A DNA stretch of 30,404 nucleotides from Scatomonas sp963649395 (GTDB lineage Bacteria; Bacillota; Clostridia; Lachnospirales; Lachnospiraceae): contig CAVJHW010000011.1 of NCBI GenBank assembly GCA_963649395.1, forward strand, positions 1 through 30,404, given 5' to 3'. Made by a program: the position numbers and the translations under genes. The notes under the pieces are model-generated. The model searched no databases. It was not told the DNA's origin and saw only the letters and a program-made list of their open reading frames with translations. Shown one piece after another: positions 24,122-30,404 of the stretch; position 1 is the stretch's first letter, and each line of letters starts with the position of its first letter.

Positions 24122-25288
24122 ATGGGTAGAAGAGGGAAACGGAATATATTTGACGAGATGATATTGGGCATCGGGGGGAAGGATACCCTGGCCTATCTGG
24201 ATCGTCTGTCTCAAGCCTGGGAAAGCGGGAAGGGGAGCGCCTCCAAGTGGAAAATGCTGCAGGCAGAGATTGCTGCCTGCCCCTTGCGCTGCCGCATGAT
24301 CTATAAGGGTTTCACAGAGGGCTGGAATCTGGAGGAGCTCAATGGCAAGCTTCAGGAAAAGGGGGAAGGCAGGCTGTATGCCAGAGACCTCTTAGAAGCA
24401 TCCCTGATCTATGCCTTCCGGAAGGGCCTTTGCTTCCGGGATTGGCGGAGGCTTGTTTCAGATCTAAAGGAGCTGGAGCAAAGAGGCACCTATGATGATT
24501 TTTTAATCAATGGTTTTCAGGGCTCTTACAGTGCCTTCCCTCTTGCGAGAATCCGGGATTATGTGAAAGCATCCTCCCTTACGATCGATGGAAGCCAATA
24601 CACGCTTCAGCGGACGAAAACCGCGGAGCTGCGTCTGGAAACCCTGTCTCAGGACCAGGATTTTATCCTCTATATCTGTGAAAATATCAGAACCTTCAGT
24701 GAGGGACGGGAGAAGGCCCGGTATTATATCTGCAAATATTTCCTTGCCTATCTGAATACATGCATTCAATTTTACCTGACCGAGGGAATCTCCCGGGTGG
24801 GTAAACGCAACATCTATCTGGATCTGCCCCTCAGCAATATTTCTGCCATGGATCCCAGGCGTCATGCCAATCTGACCAGGGATGAGGTGGAAGAATGTCT
24901 CGCGTCAGCAAAGGTGAGCTCCAATAAGCTCTTTGAGCTGGTAAACCGCTTCTATTCCTATGCTTTGCTGGCCGATTCTGAGGCAGAAGACCCCAATTGG
25001 GAAGAATATAGCTTGATGTCGAAGATCCTTCGGGGAGACAGTATTTCCAGAGACTTTTTGCTTTTGCTGCTCCTGTTTTTCGAAAGTGAGGCCGAGATAG
25101 GGGATGAGGGCATGAAGCTGAATACCCATCGGCTGAATGAGATATTGAAAGCTTGTAGATTCGAAGAACTTATGCCAGATCGGATACCGATGGATGCCAT
25201 GCTGGCGGAGGTTCTAAACAGCAATGACAGAAGATCGGCCCTGGAAAGAATTCTCTATGAGGGAGATGAACTGCCATTCCAGGGATAA
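24122..25288 (+). CDS. Unrecognised protein paired with the Ser/Thr kinase
   Basis: A 388-residue soluble, mostly helical protein; no family was recognised. Visible features are a basic N-terminus (MGRRGKRNIFDEM), an ARDLLEASLIYAFRKGLCFRDW helix pair, a central DFILYICENIRTFSEGREKARYYIC segment with aromatic residues, and a C-terminal helical part with a short hydrophobic stretch (SRDFLLLLLLFFESE) that is too charged at its edges to be a confident membrane helix. Its stop lies 6 bases before the kinase start, with the kinase ribosome binding site overlapping the stop, so the two are very likely translated from one message and may act together (substrate, adaptor or regulator). That link is inferred from spacing only. 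Confidence 0.8.
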   Translation: MGRRGKRNIFDEMILGIGGKDTLAYLDRLSQAWESGKGSASKWKMLQAEIAACPLRCRMIYKGFTEGWNLEELNGKLQEKGEGRLYARDLLEASLIYAFRKGLCFRDWRRLVSDLKELEQRGTYDDFLINGFQGSYSAFPLARIRDYVKASSLTIDGSQYTLQRTKTAELRLETLSQDQDFILYICENIRTFSEGREKARYYICKYFLAYLNTCIQFYLTEGISRVGKRNIYLDLPLSNISAMDPRRHANLTRDEVEECLASAKVSSNKLFELVNRFYSYALLADSEAEDPNWEEYSLMSKILRGDSISRDFLLLLLLFFESEAEIGDEGMKLNTHRLNEILKACRFEELMPDRIPMDAMLAEVLNSNDRRSALERILYEGDELPFQG

Positions 25289-25294
25289 AGGGGT

Positions 25295-27787
25295 ATGATG
25301 ATGCAGGAACTTGCGCCGGGCACAAAATTAAATAACCGATATAGAATCATCCGTACCCTGGGGCAGGGTGGCTTTGCCTTTACCTACGAAGCAATTCAGG
25401 AGCCGATTCATCTTCGGGTATGCATCAAGGAGCTTTCTGCCTCCGGGCTCAAGGAGGGAGAGGTGCTGGCCTCTATCAAAAGTCCCAATGTGGTACGGGT
25501 TTTAGACTATTTTGAGGAAAATAGGCATTGCTATATCGTCCTTGAATATTTGGAGGGGCAGACTCTCCTGGAGTATGTAAGGGAAAGGGGCGGTATTCCC
25601 CCCCGGGTTTTATTCACAGCGGTCAGGCAGCTTTTGAGTGCCCTATCCGAGATACATAACCTGGGTCTCATCCATCGTGATATTGCTCCGGACAATATTA
25701 TGGTTTTGTCTGAGAAGGTTGAGAAGGGGACTGGGAAGGAATCCGGGCAGGAACCCGGGAAGGGATCCGGGCAGGAATCCGGCCGAGAACCCGGCCGAGA
25801 ACTTGGGCAGGAACCTGGTGTCCTCCGGCTGAAGCTCTTTGATTTCGGCACGGCAAGACCTGCCGGGCTGTCCCAGTATACGTGCACCTTAAAGGATGGT
25901 TATACGCCCATAGAACAGCTGGCGTCTGATGGGGAGCAGGGGGCATTTACGGATCTTTATGCCCTCAGTGCGGTTCTTTATTTCTGCCTGACAACAAAAA
26001 AACCGGAGGGAGCTTACAGCCGACTGCTGGATGATGACCTGAAGATGCCCTCCCAGCTTGGCATCCCCATAGAGGGGGAACTTGAGAAGATCCTTGAAAA
26101 AGGCCTATCCCTCCAGCCCAATGACCGATATCAGTCCGCCCGGGAAATGCTTGAGGATATCGAAAGGGCGCTACCGGGGCGAGAGAAAAAGGGGGAATTT
26201 TCAGAGGAGGGGACAGATAAGGCAGGGAGGACAGACGAGGCAGGGAAAACAGACGAGGCAGGGAAAACAGGCAAGGCAGGGAAGACAGGACAGGCAGGGA
26301 AAACAGACAAGGCAGATAGGACAGATAAGAAGGCCCAGGGAAGCAAGCGAAGGCTCCTGCCGGGAATCTGCGCTGCAGCCGCAGCTGTTGTTTGTATGGT
26401 TTTTGTGGCCTTTTTTGTTTGGCATACAGGCAGGAGATTACCGAAGTATGATCCGGAAAGCATGTACAAGATCACCCTTACCCCGACCGATGAATTTACG
26501 GTAGCCGGTTATAATGAATCGATTGAGATACTCAAAGAGCGGCTGAAGATCTTCTCCCGGACAAGCGGAAGCTATAGCCTCCAGGAGAAGGGCGGGATTA
26601 TTACGCTTTTATTAAACAAAGAGGATTTCCCGCAAAATGGGGAAGAGGACGAGAATTATAAATCAACGACCTATGCCTACGAAGCCATACCGGAATACGT
26701 CCTGCGGGCTTACTTATCCAGGGCGGCATCTTTGACGCTGAAACAAACAGGAGGCGATGAGACAATTCCTCTGGAACAGATGCAGGATTTTTCGGTAAGG
26801 GAAGAGGAGGACGGCCTGGAGCTTGGTCTGAGTGCTGCAAAATACTTATCCATAGATTTCAAGGAAGATTTCATACAAAGCAACAAGGCCCGCCTGGAGA
26901 GCTGGAACAATGCATACAGTCTGGTACAGGACAGCGACTGTTCCCCGCCGGTGATTCCCTTTGCCATCTTTCCCAGGGAGGATGCCAAGGGCTTCTATCT
27001 GCTGACGGATGACGAAAGCGATACGCTCTTCGAAGTTTTGCAATACAATCTGACCCATGCGCCCTTGGAGCATAGCTTTACTATTGCCCTTGAGGAACAG
27101 ACGGATTGGCAGAAAAAAGGGGAGGAGTTTGGAGCTGCCCAGACGGAGGAAGCAAGGCTTTCCCCCGATAGCGTTTCGTATTATATCTACGGAAGTATGT
27201 CAGAGGGAGAAGAATTGGATTGTTGGAAGGTACTTCGAAATCGGCTGGATGCCTTGGGTTCTTCCTATGCTCTTGGGCAAATGGACAATTTGAGCGCGGT
27301 GACAGCCGGATGTGATGCCCCGATCTATACCTTCCTGGGAATCAAAGGCCAGGATCGGCTTCAATATACGGATATCGCAGACCTTGCCTTATGCAGCAAT
27401 CAATTCTTGATCTGCACATCTGAGGGACAGTATTCGGATGATATTACAAGCTGCTTTCTGGAGGAAGAAGGAATCAAGATTCACGCCGATGCCTTTGCCC
27501 AAACGATTTCGGATGAGGGGGAAAAGGTCTATCTGATGGCGGTAAGGGGATACTACGACCAGACGCCTCTTATGGAGGGGGAGCTTCTGGAGGATGGGAC
27601 ATTCTGCTTTACCCTATTTGCCAGCGGCGCTGGGATAGAGGAGTATCCTTGGGTTGCCGAATTGATTGCGGCTTGTATCGAGAATCAAGCGCCCGTGACC
27701 CTTTCCTCCTACAGTGTAAAAGCGGATGAGGATGCAGCGAGCAAACGGTCAGAGCTGGGGCTGTTTCAAACCAGGGAAAGCCAGTAG
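25295..27787 (+). CDS. Transmembrane Ser/Thr protein kinase with repeat insert in the catalytic core
   Basis: An 830-residue Hanks-type kinase. The cytoplasmic kinase domain (about 15-292) has a GQGGFAFTY glycine loop, Lys45 (CIKEL), catalytic HRDIAPDNIM (Asp129, Asn134), DFG at Asp183, and the GYTPIEQ element that replaces APE in this clostridial subgroup. Between the catalytic loop and DFG sits a 28-residue Gly/Glu/Pro/Arg insert made of seven 12-bp repeats. A second repeat-rich linker (306-345, TDEAGK units) leads to one membrane helix (about 354-377). The 450-residue outer region has two stretches, ESIEILKERLKIFSRTSGSY and DCWKVLRNRLDALGSSY, that vaguely recall SecD P1-type repeats. The ligand is unknown. 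Starts ATG 25295, 25298 and 25301 are adjacent. The stop TAG (27785) is also the first base triplet of repeat B. Confidence 0.92.
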   Translation: MMMQELAPGTKLNNRYRIIRTLGQGGFAFTYEAIQEPIHLRVCIKELSASGLKEGEVLASIKSPNVVRVLDYFEENRHCYIVLEYLEGQTLLEYVRERGGIPPRVLFTAVRQLLSALSEIHNLGLIHRDIAPDNIMVLSEKVEKGTGKESGQEPGKGSGQESGREPGRELGQEPGVLRLKLFDFGTARPAGLSQYTCTLKDGYTPIEQLASDGEQGAFTDLYALSAVLYFCLTTKKPEGAYSRLLDDDLKMPSQLGIPIEGELEKILEKGLSLQPNDRYQSAREMLEDIERALPGREKKGEFSEEGTDKAGRTDEAGKTDEAGKTGKAGKTGQAGKTDKADRTDKKAQGSKRRLLPGICAAAAAVVCMVFVAFFVWHTGRRLPKYDPESMYKITLTPTDEFTVAGYNESIEILKERLKIFSRTSGSYSLQEKGGIITLLLNKEDFPQNGEEDENYKSTTYAYEAIPEYVLRAYLSRAASLTLKQTGGDETIPLEQMQDFSVREEEDGLELGLSAAKYLSIDFKEDFIQSNKARLESWNNAYSLVQDSDCSPPVIPFAIFPREDAKGFYLLTDDESDTLFEVLQYNLTHAPLEHSFTIALEEQTDWQKKGEEFGAAQTEEARLSPDSVSYYIYGSMSEGEELDCWKVLRNRLDALGSSYALGQMDNLSAVTAGCDAPIYTFLGIKGQDRLQYTDIADLALCSNQFLICTSEGQYSDDITSCFLEEEGIKIHADAFAQTISDEGEKVYLMAVRGYYDQTPLMEGELLEDGTFCFTLFASGAGIEEYPWVAELIAACIENQAPVTLSSYSVKADEDAASKRSELGLFQTRESQ
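25733..25816 (+). repeat. Seven 12-bp repeats inside the kinase catalytic domain
   Basis: Seven consecutive 12-bp units of the type GGGCAGGAATCC encode G-(K/Q/R)-E/G-(S/P/L) tetrapeptides. They fall between HRDxxxxN and DFG, where most kinases have only about a dozen residues. Confidence 0.92.
26213..26329 (+). repeat. 6.5 copies of an 18-bp repeat in the juxtamembrane linker
   Basis: 18-bp units of core ACAGACGAGGCAGGGAAA encode TDEAGK hexapeptides immediately before the transmembrane helix. Units two and three are identical. Confidence 0.92.
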
Positions 27788-28026
27788 CATGCCCTCAGCC
27801 CGGCTGCTTGTCGGGGCTTTCAAAGTACCCCATGCTGCACGCTGTTCCGCTCCACCACGCATGAAAGCCAGCTGCTCCGCACTTACGTGCTCCCGCAGCT
27901 GCCGCCGGTATCAACAATCCGCCCTATCGGGCTACTTGTCGATACCGGCTTGCCCGACAAATATCCGTGCTTCGGTGCATGCTAGCATGCCCTCAGCCCG
28001 GCTGCTTGTCGGGACTTTCAAAGTAC
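27785..28026 (+). repeat. Structured intergenic repeat, copy B
   Basis: Homologue of copy A (11776-12055). A 44-bp direct repeat brackets it, 27785-27828 and 27983-28026, with one mismatch; the first copy begins exactly at the kinase stop codon TAG. Hairpins match those of A in position but not in sequence: 27869-27901 (CAGCTGC/GCAGCTG enclosing GCAC/GTGC), 27905-27948 (CCGGTATC/GATACCGG enclosing GCCC-TATC-GGGC) and 27977-27990 (GCATGC/GCATGC). The block 27941-27979 is identical to 11971-12009. The CCCGACAA/TTGTCGGG long-range helix is also preserved. A short open frame running through it is not protein-like. Confidence 0.88.
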
Positions 28027-28070
28027 AAAATAGGAGCCGTTGCAGGCCTATTCTGCAACGGCTCCTTATT
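28027..28070. terminator. Strong stem-loop, probable bidirectional terminator
   Basis: GGAGCCGTTGCAG (28033-28045) pairs perfectly with CTGCAACGGCTCC (28053-28065), loop of 7. The left flank is A-rich (AAAATA) and the right flank T-rich (TTATT), so it could stop transcription arriving from either side. It directly abuts repeat B and would end the kinase transcript. Confidence 0.8.
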
Positions 28071-28084
28071 CTAAAGGAAGGAGA

Positions 28085-28149
28085 GCCGATATTAAAATCG
28101 GCATATGAAAAAGAAATTTTATAAAATAACCACTGCCAAGTTATTTTAT
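28085..28149. repeat. Two inverted repeats in AT-rich intergenic DNA
   Basis: GCCGAT/ATCGGC (28085-28102, 6-base loop) and ATAAAATAAC/GTTATTTTAT (28121-28149, 10-bp perfect stem, 9-base spacer). Neither is followed by a T-run. They lie 110-170 bases ahead of the DUF1002 promoter and may be operator-like or transcript-end structures. No gene is seen here. Confidence 0.7.
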
Positions 28150-28255
28150 GGTTATAATATATCAGCCAAATATGTTGAAATCGTGTTGGACTTGTGAAGA
28201 AATATTGAACAAACCCGAAAGCTTTTGTAAAGTGGGAAATGCATTTGGCAGAGTA

Positions 28256-28264
28256 TGATATAAT
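28256..28264 (+). promoter_or_regulatory. Extended -10 promoter for the DUF1002 gene
   Basis: TGATATAAT gives a perfect TATAAT (28259-28264) with the TGN extension. No good -35 hexamer lies at 16-18 bases. The leader would be about 105 bases and contains CCCCGG (28296-28301) and CCGGGG (28335-28340), which with an AGG/CCT extension can form a stem ahead of the ribosome binding site. Confidence 0.65.
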
Positions 28265-28373
28265 GGGCGGAGTAGGGAAGCAGATGACAGGAGAGCCCCG
28301 GAGGAAGGAAGCAGAAAGTGTAAAACCCCTCCGTCCGGGGGTCATAGAAGGATAAAGATGAGGTGAGATGATT

Positions 28374-29327
28374 ATGATGAAAAAGAGTAAGTGGAAGAAG
28401 CTATGGATCGTGGCGTTGACAGCGATTCTGGCGGTGGGAAGCCTGACGGTTTCTGCCGGGGCAGCGGGGGAAAGTGCACAGAGTCCGGAAAAGGTGGTTT
28501 TGAATACTCCTTACCTATCCTTGGGGGCGGATCTGGATCAGGACCAGCGGGCCAGTGTGTTGGTCCAGCTCCAGATTACGGAGGAGGAGCTGCAGGGATA
28601 TCGGGTTGTGACTACCACGAACCAGGAGGAGCACCAATATCTGGATGCTTATCTGGATTACAGTCTGATTGGCGACCAGGCCCTGTCCTCAGCTATGGTA
28701 ACGGGAAAGGAATCTGGCTATGGGATCCAGGTAACGACCACCAATATCAGCTATTGTACGGTGGGCATGTATCAGAATGCCCTGGCTACAGCAGGCATTA
28801 AGAATGCGGATATCAAGGTGGCAGCCCCCTATAAAATGTCCGGAACGGCAGCCTTGATCGGGGTGATGAAGGCTTATTCCGAGATGACGGGAGAGCCCCT
28901 CCGGGCAGAGAGCGTGGATGCGGCGACCCAGGAGCTGGTAACTACCAGCCAGATGGGGGAGAGCCTGGGGGATACGGATCAGGCGGAGGAATTGATCGCT
29001 GCGGTCAAGGAAGCTATTGTCAGCGAGGGATTGAACGATCCGGATAAGATCAAGGAGGTCATTGAAAAGGCCTGCTCCCAGCTGAATATCAGCCTGACAG
29101 AGGAGGAAAAGCAGAAGATCCAGGAGCTGATGCAGAAGATTGCCGGACTGGATCTGGATATGGATAGTATCAAAGAACAGGTCAAGGGAATCTATGAGAA
29201 GCTCAAGGGGATGGATCTGAACCTGTCGCAGGAGCAGGTGGAAGGCTTTTTGGCTAAGATCGGCCAGTGGCTGAGCAATCTGTGGAATTCCATCAGCCGC
29301 TGGTTTAGCGGCATCGTAGGCAGTTGA
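28374..29327 (+). CDS. Secreted DUF1002 family protein
   Basis: A 317-residue exported protein. It has a basic start (MMKKSKWKK), a hydrophobic core and a predicted signal peptidase site near SAGAAGES. The DUF1002 (PF06207) pattern is clear: YLSLGADLDQDQRASVLVQL, EEHQYLDAYLDYSLIG, TTTNISYCTVGMYQNALATAG and GTAALIGVMKAYSEMTG. The C-terminal 120 residues are charged helices (EEEKQKIQELMQKIAGLDLDM) and end with an aromatic amphipathic segment (LSNLWNSISRWFSGIVGS) that may lie on the membrane or wall. Function of the family is unknown. AGGTGAG is 1-2 bases from an ATG at 28368 but about 7 bases from the ATG at 28374, so the latter is preferred. Confidence 0.9.
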   Translation: MMKKSKWKKLWIVALTAILAVGSLTVSAGAAGESAQSPEKVVLNTPYLSLGADLDQDQRASVLVQLQITEEELQGYRVVTTTNQEEHQYLDAYLDYSLIGDQALSSAMVTGKESGYGIQVTTTNISYCTVGMYQNALATAGIKNADIKVAAPYKMSGTAALIGVMKAYSEMTGEPLRAESVDAATQELVTTSQMGESLGDTDQAEELIAAVKEAIVSEGLNDPDKIKEVIEKACSQLNISLTEEEKQKIQELMQKIAGLDLDMDSIKEQVKGIYEKLKGMDLNLSQEQVEGFLAKIGQWLSNLWNSISRWFSGIVGS

Positions 29328-29644
29328 CTTCTTCCCGCAGACCGGGATATTTGGCCGTCCGCTGCCAGAGACTTAGAGCAAATATACAAAAAGAGGCATG
29401 GACAAAAAGAAAAATTGTGCAAATTAACAAATGATTCACGGGGAATTCATGAAACGTTCATATATCTTTGTTAAGCTAATATCAGTTCAGGAGATGCTGG
29501 ACGGTAATGATGGTTCATTCATTACGCACAAATTTTTCATAATAATCGCCCCGGCAGTGATGTCGGGGCACTCCTCTGTCTATAGAAACTCTCAGGACTG
29601 CGCAGACGGCCATGAGATTTTTTACTTTTTTTCCTCCAATTCCT
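29328..29644. other. Intergenic region without a supported gene
   Basis: Low-complexity AT-rich DNA between the DUF1002 and MATE genes. The only clear structure is a hairpin, GCCCCG (29548-29553) with CGGGGC (29564-29569), not followed by a T-run on either strand. A frame starting at 29431 runs on through the promoter and the first terminator-like element at 29680 and shows no protein-like composition. Confidence 0.6.
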
Positions 29645-29673
29645 TTGACTTTTGGGAAAAGAAGAAATATAAT
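29645..29673 (+). promoter_or_regulatory. Sigma-A-type promoter for the MATE leader
   Basis: TTGACT (29645-29650), 17-base spacer, TATAAT (29668-29673). Transcription would begin near 29680, exactly at the start of the first leader element. Confidence 0.85.
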
Positions 29674-29679
29674 AATTGC

Positions 29680-29815
29680 AAACGAGTAGCAAGTGAGCGT
29701 AAATCCAGTTCCCTGCGGCTCGTTTTTTTATTTGTCATAATCGAATAGTTGCCATGAAAAAGTGTGTAGCCTGCCGGCGTAAGTCCAACTGATACGACAG
29801 AGCTGCCCTTTTTTT
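29680..29815 (+). ncRNA. Tandem leader elements, candidate guanidine-IV (mepA-type) riboswitches
   Basis: Two consecutive elements, each ending in a run of seven T. Element 1 (29680-29729) is closed by AAACGAG/CTCGTTT. Element 2 (about 29747-29815) is bracketed by AGTTG/CAACT (29747-29751 with 29786-29790 or nearby) and ends AGCTGCCC plus T-run. Both contain the string GCGTAA(A/G)TCCA. Guanidine-IV riboswitches are known to precede MATE transporter genes in Clostridia and act through transcription termination, so placement, size and architecture fit. The consensus was not recalled precisely enough to be sure, and the element 2 terminator stem is weak by eye, hence moderate confidence. Tandem terminators would also be compatible with another small-molecule sensor. 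Confidence 0.5.
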
Positions 29816-29843
29816 GTGCAGAAAAAGGAGGAAGAGAAACATA

Positions 29844-30404
29844 ATGGCAGAGAGTAACAAGATGAAAGACATGCCGGTCAATCGGCTGATGCTTCAGATG
29901 GGAATACCAATGATTTTATCTATGGCATTACAGGCGGTTTACAACATTGTAGACAGTGCATTTGTAGGAAACATGAAGGTGGGCAGTGAATCGGCATTAA
30001 ATGCATTGACCCTGGTATTTCCGGTGCAGATGCTGATGGTTGCAGTGGGAATTGGAACAGGTGTGGGAACCAATGCATTTCTGGCAAGGACATTGGGCCA
30101 GGGAAAGAGGAAAAAAGCAGCAAAAGTAGCAGGAAACAGCCTGTTTCTGGGGCTGATCCTTTATGCAGGCTGTTTGCTGTTTGGGATCTTTGGGGTGAAA
30201 GCATACATTTCCTCTCAGACAGCAGATGCAGAAGTACTGGAAATGGGGGTCGCTTATCTGAGGATATGCTGCGTTATTTCCTTTGGAAGCGTCTTCTTTT
30301 CCTTATTTGAGAAATTGCTTCAGGCGACAGGACGATCCCTCTATTCCACCATTGGACAGGTGGTGGGCGCCCTTGTGAATATCATCCTTGATCCCATTAT
30401 GATC
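29844..30404 (+). CDS. MATE family multidrug efflux transporter, 3'-truncated by window edge
   Basis: The first 187 residues of a membrane antiporter. It starts MAESNKMKDMPVNRLMLQMG, followed by the MATE signature PMILSMALQAVYNIVDSAFVG, then GVGTNAFLARTLGQGKRKKA and the ATGRSLYSTIGQVVGALVNI segment. At least five hydrophobic segments are visible. MATE proteins export drugs or metabolites in exchange for Na+ or H+. The start ATG has AAGGAGGAAG 11 bases upstream. Codon choice differs from most neighbours: about 15 of 19 alanine codons are GCA, while glgP and ileS prefer GCC, which suggests separate ancestry. The leader suggests ligand control. The gene continues past the window. Confidence 0.93.
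   Translation, partial: MAESNKMKDMPVNRLMLQMGIPMILSMALQAVYNIVDSAFVGNMKVGSESALNALTLVFPVQMLMVAVGIGTGVGTNAFLARTLGQGKRKKAAKVAGNSLFLGLILYAGCLLFGIFGVKAYISSQTADAEVLEMGVAYLRICCVISFGSVFFSLFEKLLQATGRSLYSTIGQVVGALVNIILDPIMI

Noticed and set aside
27726..28124. Open frame through structured repeat B, and a similar one through repeat A at 11664-12053
   Set aside because: Both frames follow hairpin arms, are Ser/Pro/Arg/Cys-rich and lack ribosome binding sites. The compensatory differences between A and B preserve pairing, not amino acids.
29431..29748. A 105-codon frame upstream of the MATE gene
   Set aside because: It overlaps the promoter and the first terminator-like leader element, has no ribosome binding site, and its composition is not protein-like.

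Overview
This window looks like chromosomal DNA from a low-to-mid-GC Gram-positive anaerobe of the class Clostridia, most likely a Lachnospiraceae relative. The basis is gene content (ParA/ParB, DUF4446, DUF3881, DUF1002 and a solitary siroheme reductase fused to ferredoxin clusters), strong AGGAGG-type ribosome binding sites, and clostridial-style regulators. No rRNA, tRNA, CRISPR array, transposase or phage gene was seen.

Layout. Positions 1-2121 hold the end of parA, then parB and a DUF4446 membrane protein. Positions 2200-4471 hold a variant seryl-tRNA synthetase and a DUF3881 protein. Positions 4582-5372 are a frameshifted remnant of an AAA-ATPase-like/PD-(D/E)XK gene. Positions 5553-6545 encode the reductase-like iron-sulfur protein. 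Positions 6612-10512 (minus strand) are an overlapping three-gene signalling operon: a 7TM sensor with a degenerate kinase end, a full histidine kinase and a NarL-type response regulator. A HipA-like kinase follows at 10595-11722 (minus). Positions 12244-22534 are a plus-strand housekeeping block: a DEDDh exonuclease, a type 2-like isoleucyl-tRNA synthetase, glycogen phosphorylase, a large TPR-like/AAA protein and the 16S rRNA dimethyltransferase KsgA. Positions 22695-27787 hold a lipoprotein, two unrecognised proteins and a transmembrane Ser/Thr kinase. Positions 28374-29327 encode a secreted DUF1002 protein. The window ends inside a MATE efflux gene preceded by a strong promoter and two tandem terminator-like leader elements, possibly guanidine-IV (mepA-type) riboswitches.

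The most unusual signal is a pair of structured intergenic repeats of about 200-300 bp, at 11776-12055 and 27785-28026, 16 kb apart in the same orientation. Their sequences differ mostly inside predicted hairpins, and at least six of the differences are paired changes that keep the helices. Each repeat is bracketed by direct repeats ending in a stem-loop half. They look like a conserved RNA or a palindromic mobile repeat.

A second theme is local tandem duplication. In-frame repeats of 12, 18, 33, 36 and 39 bp expand linkers in at least four proteins, including the catalytic core of the Ser/Thr kinase. Gene ends or leaders of parA, serS and the gene at 24122 carry fresh 38-64 bp duplications. 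A palindromic terminator present twice (10562 and 22572) has its loop inverted in one copy while its flank keeps the same orientation.
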